DNA of 64,000 nucleotides, from assembly GCA_963716925.1 (NCBI GenBank), contig CAVQUX010000025.1, positions 372,001-436,000 on the forward strand. Direction: 5' to 3'. The stretch is from DAISKN01 sp963716925 (GTDB taxonomy: Bacteria; Acidobacteriota; Vicinamibacteria; Marinacidobacterales; SMYC01). Shown piece by piece: positions 18,241-28,151 of the stretch; position 1 is the stretch's first letter; every line of letters starts with the position of its first letter. Made by a program: the position numbers and the translations under genes. Below the pieces are notes generated by a model, which had not been told where the DNA came from, made no database searches, and saw nothing but the letters and a program-made list of their open reading frames with translations.

Positions 18241-20286
18241 ATGAGCATCGCCGTTCTCTTCGCCGTCGCGCTTACCGCAGTCGAGCCCTCTCCCCCCGAA
18301 TACGAGATCGCGCTGTCCGAAGCCTGGATTCCGATGCCGGACGGAGTCCGGCTCGCGGCGGACCTCTTCATGCCTTCGGGCGGCGCTCCCGGGGAGAAGT
18401 TCCCCGTCCTCCTGGAGTACCTCCCCTATCGGAAGACCGAGGGCCGGAGACGCAACTACTCGCTCTACTCGTACTTCGTCCAGCGGGGCTACGTCGTCGC
18501 CCGCGTCGATATCCGGGGAACGGGCTCGAGCGAGGGGAAGCTCATCGACTACGAGTACACGGACCGCGAGCAGGAGGACGGCGAGGTCGCCATCGACTGG
18601 CTCTCGAAACAGTCCTGGTCCAACGGAAACGTGGGTATGTTCGGGATCTCCTGGGGAGGGTTCAACTCGATCCATATGGGAATGCGCAACCCTCCCGCGC
18701 TCAAGGCCATCATCGCCGTCGATGCCACGGACGATCTCTACCAGGACGACGTGCACTTCATGGACGGCGTCATTCACGTCGACTCCTGGGAGATGAGCCA
18801 GGACCTCGACAACGCCCGCCCGGGAGCGCCCGACTACCGGATCGACGAGACGAACTTCCGCGACCGGTTCGATACCCGGCCGTGGATGATGACGTACAAG
18901 AGGCAGCAGCGGGATGGTCCCTTCTGGGACCGAACCGCCCTGAAGGCCCGCTACGACTCCCTCCGCGTTCCTTCGTTCCATATCGGGGGGTGGTACGACG
19001 GCTACCGCGACAGCATTCCCCGGATTCTCGAGAACGTGAAGGCTCCGGTGAAGGCGATGATCGGGCCCTGGTCCCACGCGTTTCCCCACGATCCCTACCC
19101 CGAGCCGGGCATGGAATGGCGGCACGAGGCGGTGCGCTGGTTCGATCACTGGCTCAAGGGACGCGACACGGGGATTCTCGAGGAGCCGCGCTTCGCGGTG
19201 TTCGTGAGGAAGTGGCATCTTCCAGGGCCGTACCTCGAGCGCGTCGAGGGCGAGTGGCGTTGGGAAGAAGGCTGGCCGATCGCGAGAATCCGGGACCGCG
19301 CGCTCTACCCTCAGCCGAATCACGGGCTCTCGGACGGAAACCCCGAGGTCTCTTCGCACCAGCTCCGCTACGTGCCCTCGAGCGGCGTCGAGGCCGGAGG
19401 TCCCGTCATGTGGTGGGGCGACGTCGCCCACGATCAGAGGCCGACGGACGCTTTCAGTCTCGTCTACGACACCGAGCCGCTCGCGGAAGAGCTCGAGATC
19501 CTCGGGCTTCCGAAAGCGCACCTCCGGGTCTCGGCGGACGCGCCACGGGCGAACTGGTTCGTGCGGCTTTCCGACGTCGCCCCGGACGGAACCGTGACTC
19601 AGGTCGCGGGCGCGGGGTTCAACGGAACCCACCGTGAGTCCGCGAGAACGCCTTCGGCCATCGAGCCTGGAGTCGTCTTCCCTCTGGAGATCGAGATGCA
19701 CTTCACGTCCTGGGTATTCCCGAAGGGCCACCGCATCCGCTTCGCGGTGTCGAACGCCCAGTGGCCGATGATGTGGCCCACGCCGTACCTCATGACGACG
19801 TCGCTCCATCTCGGTGGGGAGAACGGCTCGCGAGTGCTCCTGCCGGTGGTTCCTTTCGAAGAACGCCCGCGCCCGCAGTTCCTTCCTCCGGTTCCGGGTC
19901 CGCGGCTTCCGGGATTCGATCGCCTCGAGGAAGAAACCCCGTCGGGCTACGGCGAGGTCTCCTCGGTCGAGCGCAATCCCCAGACCGGCGCCGCGAAGGT
20001 CGTCGCGACGAATCAGGGCGGCGTCCGCCACCCCTGGGGAACGGAGCGCTACAAGGAGACCATCACCCACGAGACCAACGACAAGAAGCCGGCGGAGACG
20101 TCGATGCGCGGGAGCCACCGCATGGTGGTCGAGCTCGAGGGGCGCACGCTCATCTGGGAGGGAGAGCTCCTTTTCCGGAGCGACCTCGAGAACTTCTACT
20201 ACACGTACACGCGGCGTCTCTTCGAGAACGGCGCGCTCGTTCGGGAGAGGACCTGGACGGACACCATCCCGCGGGACTTCCAATGA
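18241..20286 (+). CDS. CocE/NonD family (S15, X-Pro dipeptidyl-peptidase-like) hydrolase
   Basis: A 681-residue secreted alpha/beta hydrolase. ATG 18241 is followed by a short signal peptide (AVLFAVALTAV). Family features: the N-terminal RGTGSSEG loop, nucleophile elbow GMFGISWGGF with Ser137, the GPWSHAFPHDPYPEPG catalytic-His segment near residue 280, and the C-terminal jelly-roll domain (YDTEPLAEELEILGLPKAHL, WVFPKGHRIRFAVSNAQWP). Members cleave X-Pro dipeptides, cocaine esters or acylated beta-lactams; the true substrate is open. The stop codon lies inside the first unit of an 8-bp tandem repeat. Confidence 0.9.
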   Translation: MSIAVLFAVALTAVEPSPPEYEIALSEAWIPMPDGVRLAADLFMPSGGAPGEKFPVLLEYLPYRKTEGRRRNYSLYSYFVQRGYVVARVDIRGTGSSEGKLIDYEYTDREQEDGEVAIDWLSKQSWSNGNVGMFGISWGGFNSIHMGMRNPPALKAIIAVDATDDLYQDDVHFMDGVIHVDSWEMSQDLDNARPGAPDYRIDETNFRDRFDTRPWMMTYKRQQRDGPFWDRTALKARYDSLRVPSFHIGGWYDGYRDSIPRILENVKAPVKAMIGPWSHAFPHDPYPEPGMEWRHEAVRWFDHWLKGRDTGILEEPRFAVFVRKWHLPGPYLERVEGEWRWEEGWPIARIRDRALYPQPNHGLSDGNPEVSSHQLRYVPSSGVEAGGPVMWWGDVAHDQRPTDAFSLVYDTEPLAEELEILGLPKAHLRVSADAPRANWFVRLSDVAPDGTVTQVAGAGFNGTHRESARTPSAIEPGVVFPLEIEMHFTSWVFPKGHRIRFAVSNAQWPMMWPTPYLMTTSLHLGGENGSRVLLPVVPFEERPRPQFLPPVPGPRLPGFDRLEEETPSGYGEVSSVERNPQTGAAKVVATNQGGVRHPWGTERYKETITHETNDKKPAETSMRGSHRMVVELEGRTLIWEGELLFRSDLENFYYTYTRRLFENGALVRERTWTDTIPRDFQ

Positions 20287-20336
20287 GGCAATGAGGCAAT
20301 GAGGCAATGAGGCAATGAGGCAATGAGGCAATGAGG
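20281..20336 (+). repeat. Seven exact copies of CAATGAGG (8-bp tandem repeat)
   Basis: Seven perfect head-to-tail copies of CAATGAGG run from 20281 to 20336. The first copy supplies the last codon and the TGA stop of the S15 hydrolase, so copy number changes would not alter that protein. It is a slippage-prone microsatellite in a convergent intergenic region with no visible coding role. Confidence 0.95.
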
Positions 20337-20429
20337 TCAACGAATCCCGGATTCGACGGATCGCGATGTCGCCCCCGGAGCCTGCGAGCAGGCCCCGTAC
20401 GACGGCCGTCCCACCTGGCGAACGAAGTT

Positions 20430-20465
20430 GGCGGCTCCCGGAGCAAGCGCTCTCCGGGAGCCGCC
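20430..20465. terminator. Long GC hairpin between convergent genes, probable terminator
   Basis: GGCGGCTCCCGGAG (20430-20443) and CTCCGGGAGCCGCC (20452-20465) are a perfect 14-bp inverted repeat with an 8-nt loop. It lies between the ends of the S15 hydrolase (20286) and the M36 peptidase (20479). There is no T tract on either side, so intrinsic termination is likely but not textbook; RNA 3' end protection is the alternative. Confidence 0.6.
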
Positions 20466-20478
20466 GTCAGGAAGCTTT

Positions 20479-23400
20479 CTACTGCTGCGCGATCCTCAGG
20501 TCGTCCACCGCCGCTTCGACCAGGCTCGCTGTCGACGCGTCCGCGGCTTCGATCAAAATCCGGATCGTCTGACCCGCGAAGGCGTTCAAGCTCACGCTCG
20601 CCGTCGCCCAGGCCGCATCCACGTCGGCCGCGGCGCCGAGCCTTTCGAAGACGGTCGACGTGGTCGTCCCCACCACTCTCACCCGGAAGAAGTCCGCGTT
20701 CGAAGAATTGGACCCGTGGGCGAAGTAGTAGCTGAAGCTCAGAGTCAGAGCGCCGGTCGAGGGAAGCGCTACCGTCGGGGAATGGATTGTAGTGACGCCG
20801 CCGTCGAGGTCGTGAACCCCGGCCGAGGCGCCGGCGAGGCGGCCCGTGACGAGGTCGGAAACACCGTTCACCGTCGTGCCGAGCTGCTTCGGTCCGGACG
20901 AGTTGGTGGGCTCGGGATCGCCGCGCTCCCAGAGTCCGGTCGTGGCCGTGTCCGTTCCGCCCGGGTTCCTCGTCCAGCCCCGATCGGTCTCGAAGTCGTC
21001 CGAGAAGACCAGGTTCGTGGCCGGAGTCTCGACGGCGAAGACGAGGTCGTCGTGATCGATGAAGGAGCCCGTGCCGCAAGGGGTAGCGGTCCCCTGGTAA
21101 CGGAAGCGGGCGCGAACCGCCTGATTCCCGCCTGAGGGTAAGGAGTACGTCGCGCTCAGGGTCGAAGCACCCGCAACGGCAGGTGTGAGGGTCGCGAGGA
21201 ACGTCCAGCTCGGGCTCGACGCGTTCGCCGCGTAGTAGAGATCGAGATGATCCTGGCCCGGAGTCGTCCAGGCCCAGACCGTCGCCTCGATTCGGACCGT
21301 CTTTCCGGGAGCGAAGCTCGTTCCGTCGGTGGTCGAGACCCGGATGCGATCGTTCGACTCGTCGACGTGGAAAGTCCCGGAGGTCCCGTCGGCGCAGGAG
21401 TCGTTGATGGTGTTCGGCTGGTTGGGCTCCGGTCCGGTGCCGTCGCGGCCCAGGAGGAGCGCTGCGCCGGAGTCGCAGGAGCTTCCCACGACGCCGCACT
21501 TCGGCGCCTGGAGAACGGCGTCGAAGATAGCCGTCTGCGCGCCCCCGCCGCCCGTTCCCGTCACGTTCAAGTTCATGGACGCCGTGCGGGTGAGAGAACC
21601 GCTTACACCCTGTACCTGGAAGGGAAACGCTCCTGTCTGGGTCGTGCCGGCCACCGATACCGTTGCCGTGCTGTTCACGCTCCCGCCGGCGGGCGGCGTC
21701 ACCGGGTTCGGGCTGAAGCTGCAGGCCGCTCCGCTCGGAAGACCGGCGCACGAAAGGCTGACCGCGCTCGCGAAGCCGTTCTGAGAAGTAACGGTGCAGG
21801 TGCTCGCGCCGCTCCCACCCTGTTGAATGTTGAGGCTCGTCGGAGTGCAGGCGAGCGTGAAATCCGGGCTCGTGGGAAGATCGGGCGTCGCACTGACACA
21901 GGTGCTCGCCCGGCCGAAACAGGCGGAGGAGGCGCCCGCTGGCATCACGTTGTAGAAATAAGGCCGGCCGTTCGCCACCTGCGTGTCGGTGAAGGCCGTG
22001 CCCGTCACCTCCGCGATCCGCGTCTTTCCGAAATTGCAGCCCGCGTGTCCTTCGGTGCGGAAGACCCAGTAGCGACTGGCTCCCGAAACCGAGCTCCACG
22101 AGAGCCCGACCTGCAGGTTGCCGGGGGTCGCGGTCAAAGTCGAGGGCGCCGCGGTCGGACCGGCGCTGCACCCGCCGTTCGAAGGCGCGGGTGTGGCGCA
22201 GGCGATCCCGTGGCGGTTGAACGCATTGAAGATCGCGGTCATGTGAGGAGTGCCGTCGTTCAGGTTCCCGTTGTCGTCGTCGGCCGCGAGCCACTGCATG
22301 TACCCGTTCGTTGCCCCGCATCCGTTCGAGGACGCTCCGCAGGTGCAGGCATGCCACGAGCCGATGTTCCCGCTTCCCTGATAGAACAGCTTGTTCGCGA
22401 CGATGAACGCAGTCTGGCTGTCGTAGTTGAAAGGCGACGCCTGCAGATCGCGGGCCGCGAGGTCCCAGGCCGCCTGGCGCGAGGGGGCCGCCGCGCAGTG
22501 CACCTGCCGGCCGCAGGGGCCGGGTCCGGTAGAGCACTGACCGCAGACGAACCCGAGCGGGGTGTCCGGCTGCTGGCCCTGATGCTTGTTCCAATCCGCG
22601 TCGCGCACCCCCGAGCAGTCGAGGTTACAGTGAGTGCCGCCCACCTGGTTCTCGTTCGCGTTCCTGCCCGTTCCGTCCGCCGTCAGGCCGCAGCTCCCGG
22701 AGCTGGAAGCGTCGAAGAACCCGTGCCCGACGCAGGAAGTCTGGAGACGGTAGATGGCCGCGATGTCGGCGTAGCCCTCGCTCGAGTTGCTGAGGGTGCC
22801 CGCGGCGTCGTTGTCGTCGAGGCCGTGCCCCCACTCGTGATCGAACACACCCGCGAGCTCGCCCGTGTTCCGGCACCCTCCTCCGGAGCGGAAGAAGTTG
22901 ATGCTGCTCCCGTTCCAGAAGGCGTTACAGGTGTCGACGATGTTCACGTTCGTAGTGAGCCGGTTCTGGAGCCAGGTGTTGTTGGGGAGCCAGCCTCTCG
23001 CCTGCTCCGCGATCCTGTTGACCTCGTAGAAGGCGGAGCGGCTGGAAGCGGTATTTCCCGCAGAAAAGCCCCCGGTGGTGCAGTCGTGCTGTCCGTTCGT
23101 TCCCCCGAGGTTGATGTTCCCGGTGGTCGAGGTCGCGCTCACGGCCCCGCAGGTGTCCACGATATCCACGAACCTTCCGGTCAGGGTCGTGGTCACCGTA
23201 CCGCTCGTGAAGTTGAAGATGCCGGCGCCGTTGGTGAAGTTGTTGGGCGACGCGAGTCCGGTGTCGGTGAATGGCATCGGCCAGTTGCTCTGCAGGATCC
23301 CGCACTGCGCCGGGTTCGGACAGACGCCCGTGCTGGTGACGGGATAGACACCTCCCGTCACCTGCCGCTGCTGGTGCTGGATCTTGTCGACGAAGGCCAC

Positions 23401-24300
23401 GACCTCCCCGCTCGTAGCGTCGACCATGACTTCCCAGTGCGCGACTTCGGGCGACCGCCGGAAGACGAAGGTCCAGACGAGCCAGTGATCGTACCCGGAG
23501 CCGATCGGGCCCGCGAAAGCCTCGCCTGCTTGATATTGCGGCGGGGCGACGGGAACGATCTCGAGCTGCGGGCCCCGGATCATGACGTCCTCCGCGGCGC
23601 GACCGCCGGCGAAGGCGAAGCCGTTCTCGAGGGCTCCGGCGGCGTCGATCGAAGGGGCGGTCGCGATCCGCACGTTCCCCCAGGACTCGGTTCCCATCAC
23701 CACCACGTTTCCGTGGCTGATGGTGGCCGCGACACGCCCGTCGCGGACGGGGATGCCCCGGTAGATCTGGGGAATCGTCACCTGCCATAGATTGCCGTTC
23801 ACCTGCGTGGCGCGGGCCGCCCCGAGCTGCCTCGCGTCGATGCCGAGGAGATTCCGGTTTCTCAGGGCATAACGGCGAAGAGCCTCGCCGACGACTCCGG
23901 CGTCGACGCTCGAGACCTGCCGGCCGAGGCTGCGACCGAGATCGGCCATCGTGAGCTGGTTCGCCGCTCCGTCTCCAGGGATGATGGGCTGGGACGCCAG
24001 GAGGTTGACTGCAGTCGCCGAGCGCGGGTCGATGAGCACCTCCATCCGTGTGCCGGTCACCGCCGCGCGATCGTCGAGAAACGTCTGCCATGCCGTGCGG
24101 TTCGGCAAGGTTTCCATGACTTGCTCCAAGCGAACGTTCGAGGAGCTGACGGCCAGCTCTGGCCGGAAGAACTCGAGGACGTCCAAGGTGCGGATTGGCT
24201 CCTTTGGAACCTGAGCCGGGGCCGCGGGGGCAAGAGCCCCCAAGAATCCCAGGAGACCAAGACTCACTGCCAGCTTTCGGAAAGCCTTCACATGGGGCAT
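20479..24300 (-). CDS. Large secreted M36 (fungalysin) metallopeptidase with C-terminal beta domains
   Basis: A 1273-residue exported protein. After a signal peptide (LAVSLGLLGFLGALAPAAPAQ) comes an FTP-like inhibitory propeptide, then the M36 catalytic domain with the zinc motif FDHEWGHGLDD (H488, E489, H492) and the downstream ligand Glu in NSSEGYADIAA. Around residues 735-820 a fibronectin-type module is seen (APSTLTATPGNLQVGLSWSS), then an Ig-like module rich in Cys/Ser (TPTSLNIQQGGSGASTCTV), and a C-terminal region with two jelly-roll-like segments (LSFSYYFAHGSNS; QTIRILIEAADAS). Role: extracellular protein degradation. Many Cys residues suggest disulphides outside the cell. Convergent with the S15 gene. 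Confidence 0.9.
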   Translation of the reverse strand: MPHVKAFRKLAVSLGLLGFLGALAPAAPAQVPKEPIRTLDVLEFFRPELAVSSSNVRLEQVMETLPNRTAWQTFLDDRAAVTGTRMEVLIDPRSATAVNLLASQPIIPGDGAANQLTMADLGRSLGRQVSSVDAGVVGEALRRYALRNRNLLGIDARQLGAARATQVNGNLWQVTIPQIYRGIPVRDGRVAATISHGNVVVMGTESWGNVRIATAPSIDAAGALENGFAFAGGRAAEDVMIRGPQLEIVPVAPPQYQAGEAFAGPIGSGYDHWLVWTFVFRRSPEVAHWEVMVDATSGEVVAFVDKIQHQQRQVTGGVYPVTSTGVCPNPAQCGILQSNWPMPFTDTGLASPNNFTNGAGIFNFTSGTVTTTLTGRFVDIVDTCGAVSATSTTGNINLGGTNGQHDCTTGGFSAGNTASSRSAFYEVNRIAEQARGWLPNNTWLQNRLTTNVNIVDTCNAFWNGSSINFFRSGGGCRNTGELAGVFDHEWGHGLDDNDAAGTLSNSSEGYADIAAIYRLQTSCVGHGFFDASSSGSCGLTADGTGRNANENQVGGTHCNLDCSGVRDADWNKHQGQQPDTPLGFVCGQCSTGPGPCGRQVHCAAAPSRQAAWDLAARDLQASPFNYDSQTAFIVANKLFYQGSGNIGSWHACTCGASSNGCGATNGYMQWLAADDDNGNLNDGTPHMTAIFNAFNRHGIACATPAPSNGGCSAGPTAAPSTLTATPGNLQVGLSWSSVSGASRYWVFRTEGHAGCNFGKTRIAEVTGTAFTDTQVANGRPYFYNVMPAGASSACFGRASTCVSATPDLPTSPDFTLACTPTSLNIQQGGSGASTCTVTSQNGFASAVSLSCAGLPSGAACSFSPNPVTPPAGGSVNSTATVSVAGTTQTGAFPFQVQGVSGSLTRTASMNLNVTGTGGGGAQTAIFDAVLQAPKCGVVGSSCDSGAALLLGRDGTGPEPNQPNTINDSCADGTSGTFHVDESNDRIRVSTTDGTSFAPGKTVRIEATVWAWTTPGQDHLDLYYAANASSPSWTFLATLTPAVAGASTLSATYSLPSGGNQAVRARFRYQGTATPCGTGSFIDHDDLVFAVETPATNLVFSDDFETDRGWTRNPGGTDTATTGLWERGDPEPTNSSGPKQLGTTVNGVSDLVTGRLAGASAGVHDLDGGVTTIHSPTVALPSTGALTLSFSYYFAHGSNSSNADFFRVRVVGTTTSTVFERLGAAADVDAAWATASVSLNAFAGQTIRILIEAADASTASLVEAAVDDLRIAQQ

Positions 24301-24403
24301 GAAAGACCTCCTTGAGGCGAGTTATGGGACTGGACCGGCGGGGATTCTACAACTTCCCGCGGCGCGGGAAGTGTGTGCCATATCGCTTTTCGGGAGTGGC
24401 CGG

Positions 24404-26803
24404 CTAGTCCTGGCCCACGCGCAGCGTAGCCACGTAAGCAGCCGGGTCGAAGGGCTTTCTGGATTCCTTCTGGGGTTGGAGCCCGAGGACGGTGACCCGA
24501 AAGGACTCGACGGTCGCTGCGGGACTGGATCCTCCCGGCGGCACTGCGAGCTCGAGTACGGAGCTTCGCCCCCCCTCCGTATCGAGGGCCAGGAGGACCA
24601 CGGCCTCTCCCGCTTGAATGCAGGTAACGTCCTTGGGGCATCGTGAGTCGCTCAGAACCTTCTGGAAGGTGACGGTGATGCCCGCATCCTCGACTCTCGC
24701 CGCCTCTCCCACGCGAAGGCTGAACGATTCGCCGAAGCGCACCGCTCGGGTCTCGAGCTCCGCTCCCCGCTCGTTCGCTTGCGGCCGATCGAGAATCTCC
24801 CGGACCGCGGGCTGTTCCGGGTCCAGGTCGAGCGATCGCTGGAAGAGCTCTTTCGCCTTCTCCAGGTTTCCCAGCCTTCGATAGGACTCTCCCAGCGCGT
24901 TGAGGAGCTGTGAGTCGGGAGGCCGGAGGGCGAGGGCGCGCTCGAGGTAGGAGACCGCGTTCTCGTCCTGTGAAGCTCTCGAGAAGACGAGGCCGAGCCC
25001 CGCGACCACCTCGTACTGCTGAGGATAGGAAGCCTCGAGCGGGGCGAGCAGCGCGAACGCCCGTGACGTGTGGCCTCGGGAGAGGTAGGCGTGGGCGAGC
25101 TTCCACCGGGCCTGAGGAAGCTCGGGGTTCTCCGCAGCGACCGCCTTCTCGTACAGGGACAGTGCGACGTCCGGCTTTCCCAGGCTCCACCATTGGTCTC
25201 CCAGAACCAGGGGAAGCAGCCCGGGGATGCCGGCGTTGAAGCCGCGGCGATAGACGAAGTTCGGCCGCGGCACCGAGGTCCTCGGCGAGAGGGTCAGCGA
25301 AGCCGTCCGCTCCGCGAGCGTCGAGCCCGAGGGTCCCGTCAACCGCGCGCGGACGACGTAGTTGCCCCCGGTCGTTCCCAGAGTCCCGAGCTCCGCGAGT
25401 GCGGCGCCCGACGCGCCGTCCACCGAGACCTCCTTCGCATCGATCGGCTGTTCCCCGAGGAGGAGATCGAACCGCACGCGCGCGCCTTCGGGAGCCTTCA
25501 CCGACTGAGTGAACGCGGAAATGGTATCGCCAATCGCGAAGACGGAATCGGACGCGGGATCGATGCGCGTGGACCCCAGCTGGAACGTGCGCATCTCGCT
25601 GTCCGAAGCCGAGGAAAGAAGCCGCTCGTTCCTGTACCCCAGCAACAAGCCCGCGAGCGCGGGAGCGCTCCCGCTGAAATCGGGAATCGTGAGCTCGGTC
25701 TCCGCCACGGTATAGCGCTTCAGCGCGCGATTGCGGAAGACTACGGACAGCCTGTACCGGCCGGGCACCAGGGGAAACGAGTCCTGATAGGCGATGGGAT
25801 AGCGCTCGATCTCCCGCACCTGAGTCGGCGAGAGCTCGACGTAGTCGGAGCGGTCGTTCGCCAGAACCAGCCGCCCCTCGGGATCGCGGGCCTCGAGCGT
25901 GACGTCGAGGGTGGTGTAGAACTTCCGCTGCTCCTCGTCGGTCGCGAACCCGAAGCTCTCGGGGTCGAGCTCGAGGCTGTAGTGGACGAGGGCGGTCCCC
26001 GATGGCCCCGCGAGAATCGTGAACGCGCTCCGGCTCGGGACGTAGTTGAAGGAGTACTCCGCGGCGACGCGGTTTCCGTACTTGAGCCAGGCATCGAGAT
26101 AGTCGGTGCGAATGGCTCTCTTGGGCGATTCCTCGATCCGAACGAGAACGTCGTCGCTTCCCAGAGACGCGCGACCGGTCAAATAGTCCGGGGGCAGGCC
26201 GGCATCGGAGGACAGTGAGGCGTGCGCCAGATCCGCGGAAAGCTGCTCGAGCTTCTCAACCGCCGTAAGGTCGTCCTGACCGGGAAGCAGGCCCGCGGCT
26301 CGAAACAGGCTGGTGGGGCCGTCGGCGATGGGATGGTAGAGCTCGAACTCCCCCACTCCGTCGCGCTGGAAGAACAGAAGAAAGAACGCCCCGGGAAGGC
26401 CTCGCGCTCCACCGCCCTGATAGAACCAGAGCTCGCTGTCGACGATCTCGTTTCCGCCGCTGAAACGCTCGATGGTCTTGGGCTCTCCGAGGAGGATGAA
26501 GTAGCGCCCGCGATCCGTTCGCCAGCCCGGCCGGAACGTGTCCCGGCCGAGGAACTCGTTGGCGTAGTCGACTCGCCTGTAGTGCTCCTCGCGGAACTCG
26601 TTCGCGGGGGTCGCCGGGTTGGGATCGCGCCTCGACCAGAAGGCCTCGATGAAGCGATCGCGCTCCTCGACCGTCGGGAGGGCGAGGAACACCTCCTTCT
26701 CCCGGTCGGTGATGATGTAGACCACCTCTTCTTCGATCCACTTCCGGTGGGCGTCGGACATCTCTCCGGAGAGCGCGAGCACGAGCGCCATCGAGAGTAG
26801 CAT
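24404..26803 (-). CDS. GWxTD domain protein with C-terminal TPR repeats
   Basis: About 799 residues from the ATG at 26803 (an in-frame GTG at 26809 is an alternative). Residues 20-140 contain the GWxTD domain: WIEEEVVYIITDREKEVFLAL, FWSRRDPNP, then FRPGWRTDRGRYFILLGEP, the diagnostic GWxTD-RG-x-YI-x-LG-x-P string. The middle is beta-rich with extracellular character and the C-terminal third has TPR-like repeats (ALNALGESYRRLGNLEKAKELF). GWxTD proteins are frequent in Acidobacteriota and have no established function. It follows the first sulfatase-like gene by about 10 nt and is probably cotranscribed with it. Confidence 0.9.
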   Translation of the reverse strand: MLLSMALVLALSGEMSDAHRKWIEEEVVYIITDREKEVFLALPTVEERDRFIEAFWSRRDPNPATPANEFREEHYRRVDYANEFLGRDTFRPGWRTDRGRYFILLGEPKTIERFSGGNEIVDSELWFYQGGGARGLPGAFFLLFFQRDGVGEFELYHPIADGPTSLFRAAGLLPGQDDLTAVEKLEQLSADLAHASLSSDAGLPPDYLTGRASLGSDDVLVRIEESPKRAIRTDYLDAWLKYGNRVAAEYSFNYVPSRSAFTILAGPSGTALVHYSLELDPESFGFATDEEQRKFYTTLDVTLEARDPEGRLVLANDRSDYVELSPTQVREIERYPIAYQDSFPLVPGRYRLSVVFRNRALKRYTVAETELTIPDFSGSAPALAGLLLGYRNERLLSSASDSEMRTFQLGSTRIDPASDSVFAIGDTISAFTQSVKAPEGARVRFDLLLGEQPIDAKEVSVDGASGAALAELGTLGTTGGNYVVRARLTGPSGSTLAERTASLTLSPRTSVPRPNFVYRRGFNAGIPGLLPLVLGDQWWSLGKPDVALSLYEKAVAAENPELPQARWKLAHAYLSRGHTSRAFALLAPLEASYPQQYEVVAGLGLVFSRASQDENAVSYLERALALRPPDSQLLNALGESYRRLGNLEKAKELFQRSLDLDPEQPAVREILDRPQANERGAELETRAVRFGESFSLRVGEAARVEDAGITVTFQKVLSDSRCPKDVTCIQAGEAVVLLALDTEGGRSSVLELAVPPGGSSPAATVESFRVTVLGLQPQKESRKPFDPAAYVATLRVGQD

Positions 26804-26813
26804 CGGCACTAGC

Positions 26814-28151
26814 CTACCGCAGATAGCCGAGGCTCCGGAGCTTCTCGATCTCCTCTTGAGAGAGCGACCGGACGGGAGCCTCTGCCCTTTCGTTCGCCAC
26901 GAACCGGTCGAGCCGCTCCGAGAGCGCGGCGAACGCCTCGTTGCGGTCGGCCGAGAGGTCCGTCCGCTCCGCGGGATCCCGCGCGAGATCGTAGAGACGG
27001 TACTCGCGGCTCAGCCGATTGAAATGAAGCTTGAAGCTCTTGTACCGAACGGAGCGCGTGATGTCGTGCTCCGCGTTGTTGTGGTCCGCCTCGGAGAAGA
27101 GGTACCGCGCCTCGAGCTCTCGATCGCCTTCGGACCAGAGGCGGGCGATATCGACGCCGTCGAGCCCGGGGGCAACCGCGATGCCCGCTCGCCCGAGAAG
27201 CGTGGGAGCGATGTCCACCAGCGAGACGGGGGTTTTAACGCGCCGGCCCCCGGGGATTCCCGGACCTTTGACCAGAAGAGGCACATGGAGGACTTCCTGG
27301 TACTGGGTCTGCCCGTGGAGGACCCCCCCGTGCTCGAAGAACTCCTCACCATGGTCCGAGGTGAGAACGAAGAGCGTGTCTTCCCAGTAGCCCCCTTTCC
27401 GCAGGAAATCGAGAAATCGCCCGATCTCGGCGTCCATCTGGCGGATCCCCGCGTCGTAGCGGTCGATGAGGTTCGGCGCGTCGGCCGCCGAAAGGGAGAC
27501 CGTCCCCTCCCGGTAGCCGGCCAGCTGGGCGGTGGTTCCATCGGCAATCCCGTCGTAGGGCCGGAGGAAATCGCTCTCGAACTCGGGGAGGGAAGCGTAG
27601 TCGCTGTGAACGTCATAATAATGTAGGAACAGAAACAGGGGTTTCTCCCCCGCCTCCCCCACCCACTGGATGGCCTGATCGGTTATTTCCCTCGATGGCT
27701 CGCGCCGGTCGGCCGACTCCTCGACGTACCGATACTGCTGAAACCCCCGGTCCAGTCCGAAATCCGGTCCCAGGTTGTGCGAGTTCACGACGGCGGCGGT
27801 GCGATAGCCCGCCCGCGAGAAGAACAGGGACAGGGTCGCCTGGCCCGAAGCCAGGTAGCGCTCGTGGGACGTGAGACCATGGCGGCTGGGATAGAGCCCG
27901 GTCAGGAGCGAGCCGTGGGCCGGAAGCGTCCAGGGGGAGGTGGACAGCGCTTGCTCGAAAACCGCCGACTCGCGGGCGAGCGCATCGACGACCGGCGACG
28001 TCGGCCTCCCGTAGCCGTAGAGGCCGAGATGATCGGCCCTCAGGGTATCGATGGAAACGAGCACCACGAGCCGCGGCCTTTCCCCCCGCCCGCCGCAGGA
28101 AGAAGAGGCGACAACGGCCGCCGCCACCAGGATTCTACGGAACATAGCCAA
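26814..28151 (-). CDS. Sulfatase-like (alkaline phosphatase superfamily) lipoprotein
   Basis: A 445-residue protein with a lipoprotein-type leader (LVAAAVVASSSCGG). The alkaline-phosphatase core is clear: VSIDTLRADHLGLYGYGR with the metal-binding Asp, SPWTLPAHGSLLTGLYPSRHG at the nucleophile site, TSDHGEEFFEHG and VPLLVKGPGIPGG. The Cys/Ser-X-Pro-X-Arg formylglycine motif of true sulfatases is absent; Thr in WTLP occupies the nucleophile position, as in phosphoglycerol or phosphoethanolamine transferase-like members. The substrate is therefore unknown. It overlaps the end of the second paralogue by 17 nt (or 11 if the ATG at 28145 is used). Confidence 0.85.
   Translation of the reverse strand: MAMFRRILVAAAVVASSSCGGRGERPRLVVLVSIDTLRADHLGLYGYGRPTSPVVDALARESAVFEQALSTSPWTLPAHGSLLTGLYPSRHGLTSHERYLASGQATLSLFFSRAGYRTAAVVNSHNLGPDFGLDRGFQQYRYVEESADRREPSREITDQAIQWVGEAGEKPLFLFLHYYDVHSDYASLPEFESDFLRPYDGIADGTTAQLAGYREGTVSLSAADAPNLIDRYDAGIRQMDAEIGRFLDFLRKGGYWEDTLFVLTSDHGEEFFEHGGVLHGQTQYQEVLHVPLLVKGPGIPGGRRVKTPVSLVDIAPTLLGRAGIAVAPGLDGVDIARLWSEGDRELEARYLFSEADHNNAEHDITRSVRYKSFKLHFNRLSREYRLYDLARDPAERTDLSADRNEAFAALSERLDRFVANERAEAPVRSLSQEEIEKLRSLGYLR

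Noticed and set aside
20281..20336. Possible CRISPR or phase-variation tract
   Set aside because: Units are 8 bp with no spacers, so not CRISPR. Length change would not affect any frame because the stop codon lies in the first unit, so phase variation is unlikely.
18028..20340. 770-codon minus-strand frame with N-terminal repeats (LPHCLIAS)
   Set aside because: The repeated start comes from the 8-bp tandem repeat read on the other strand; the rest is a shadow of the S15 hydrolase.
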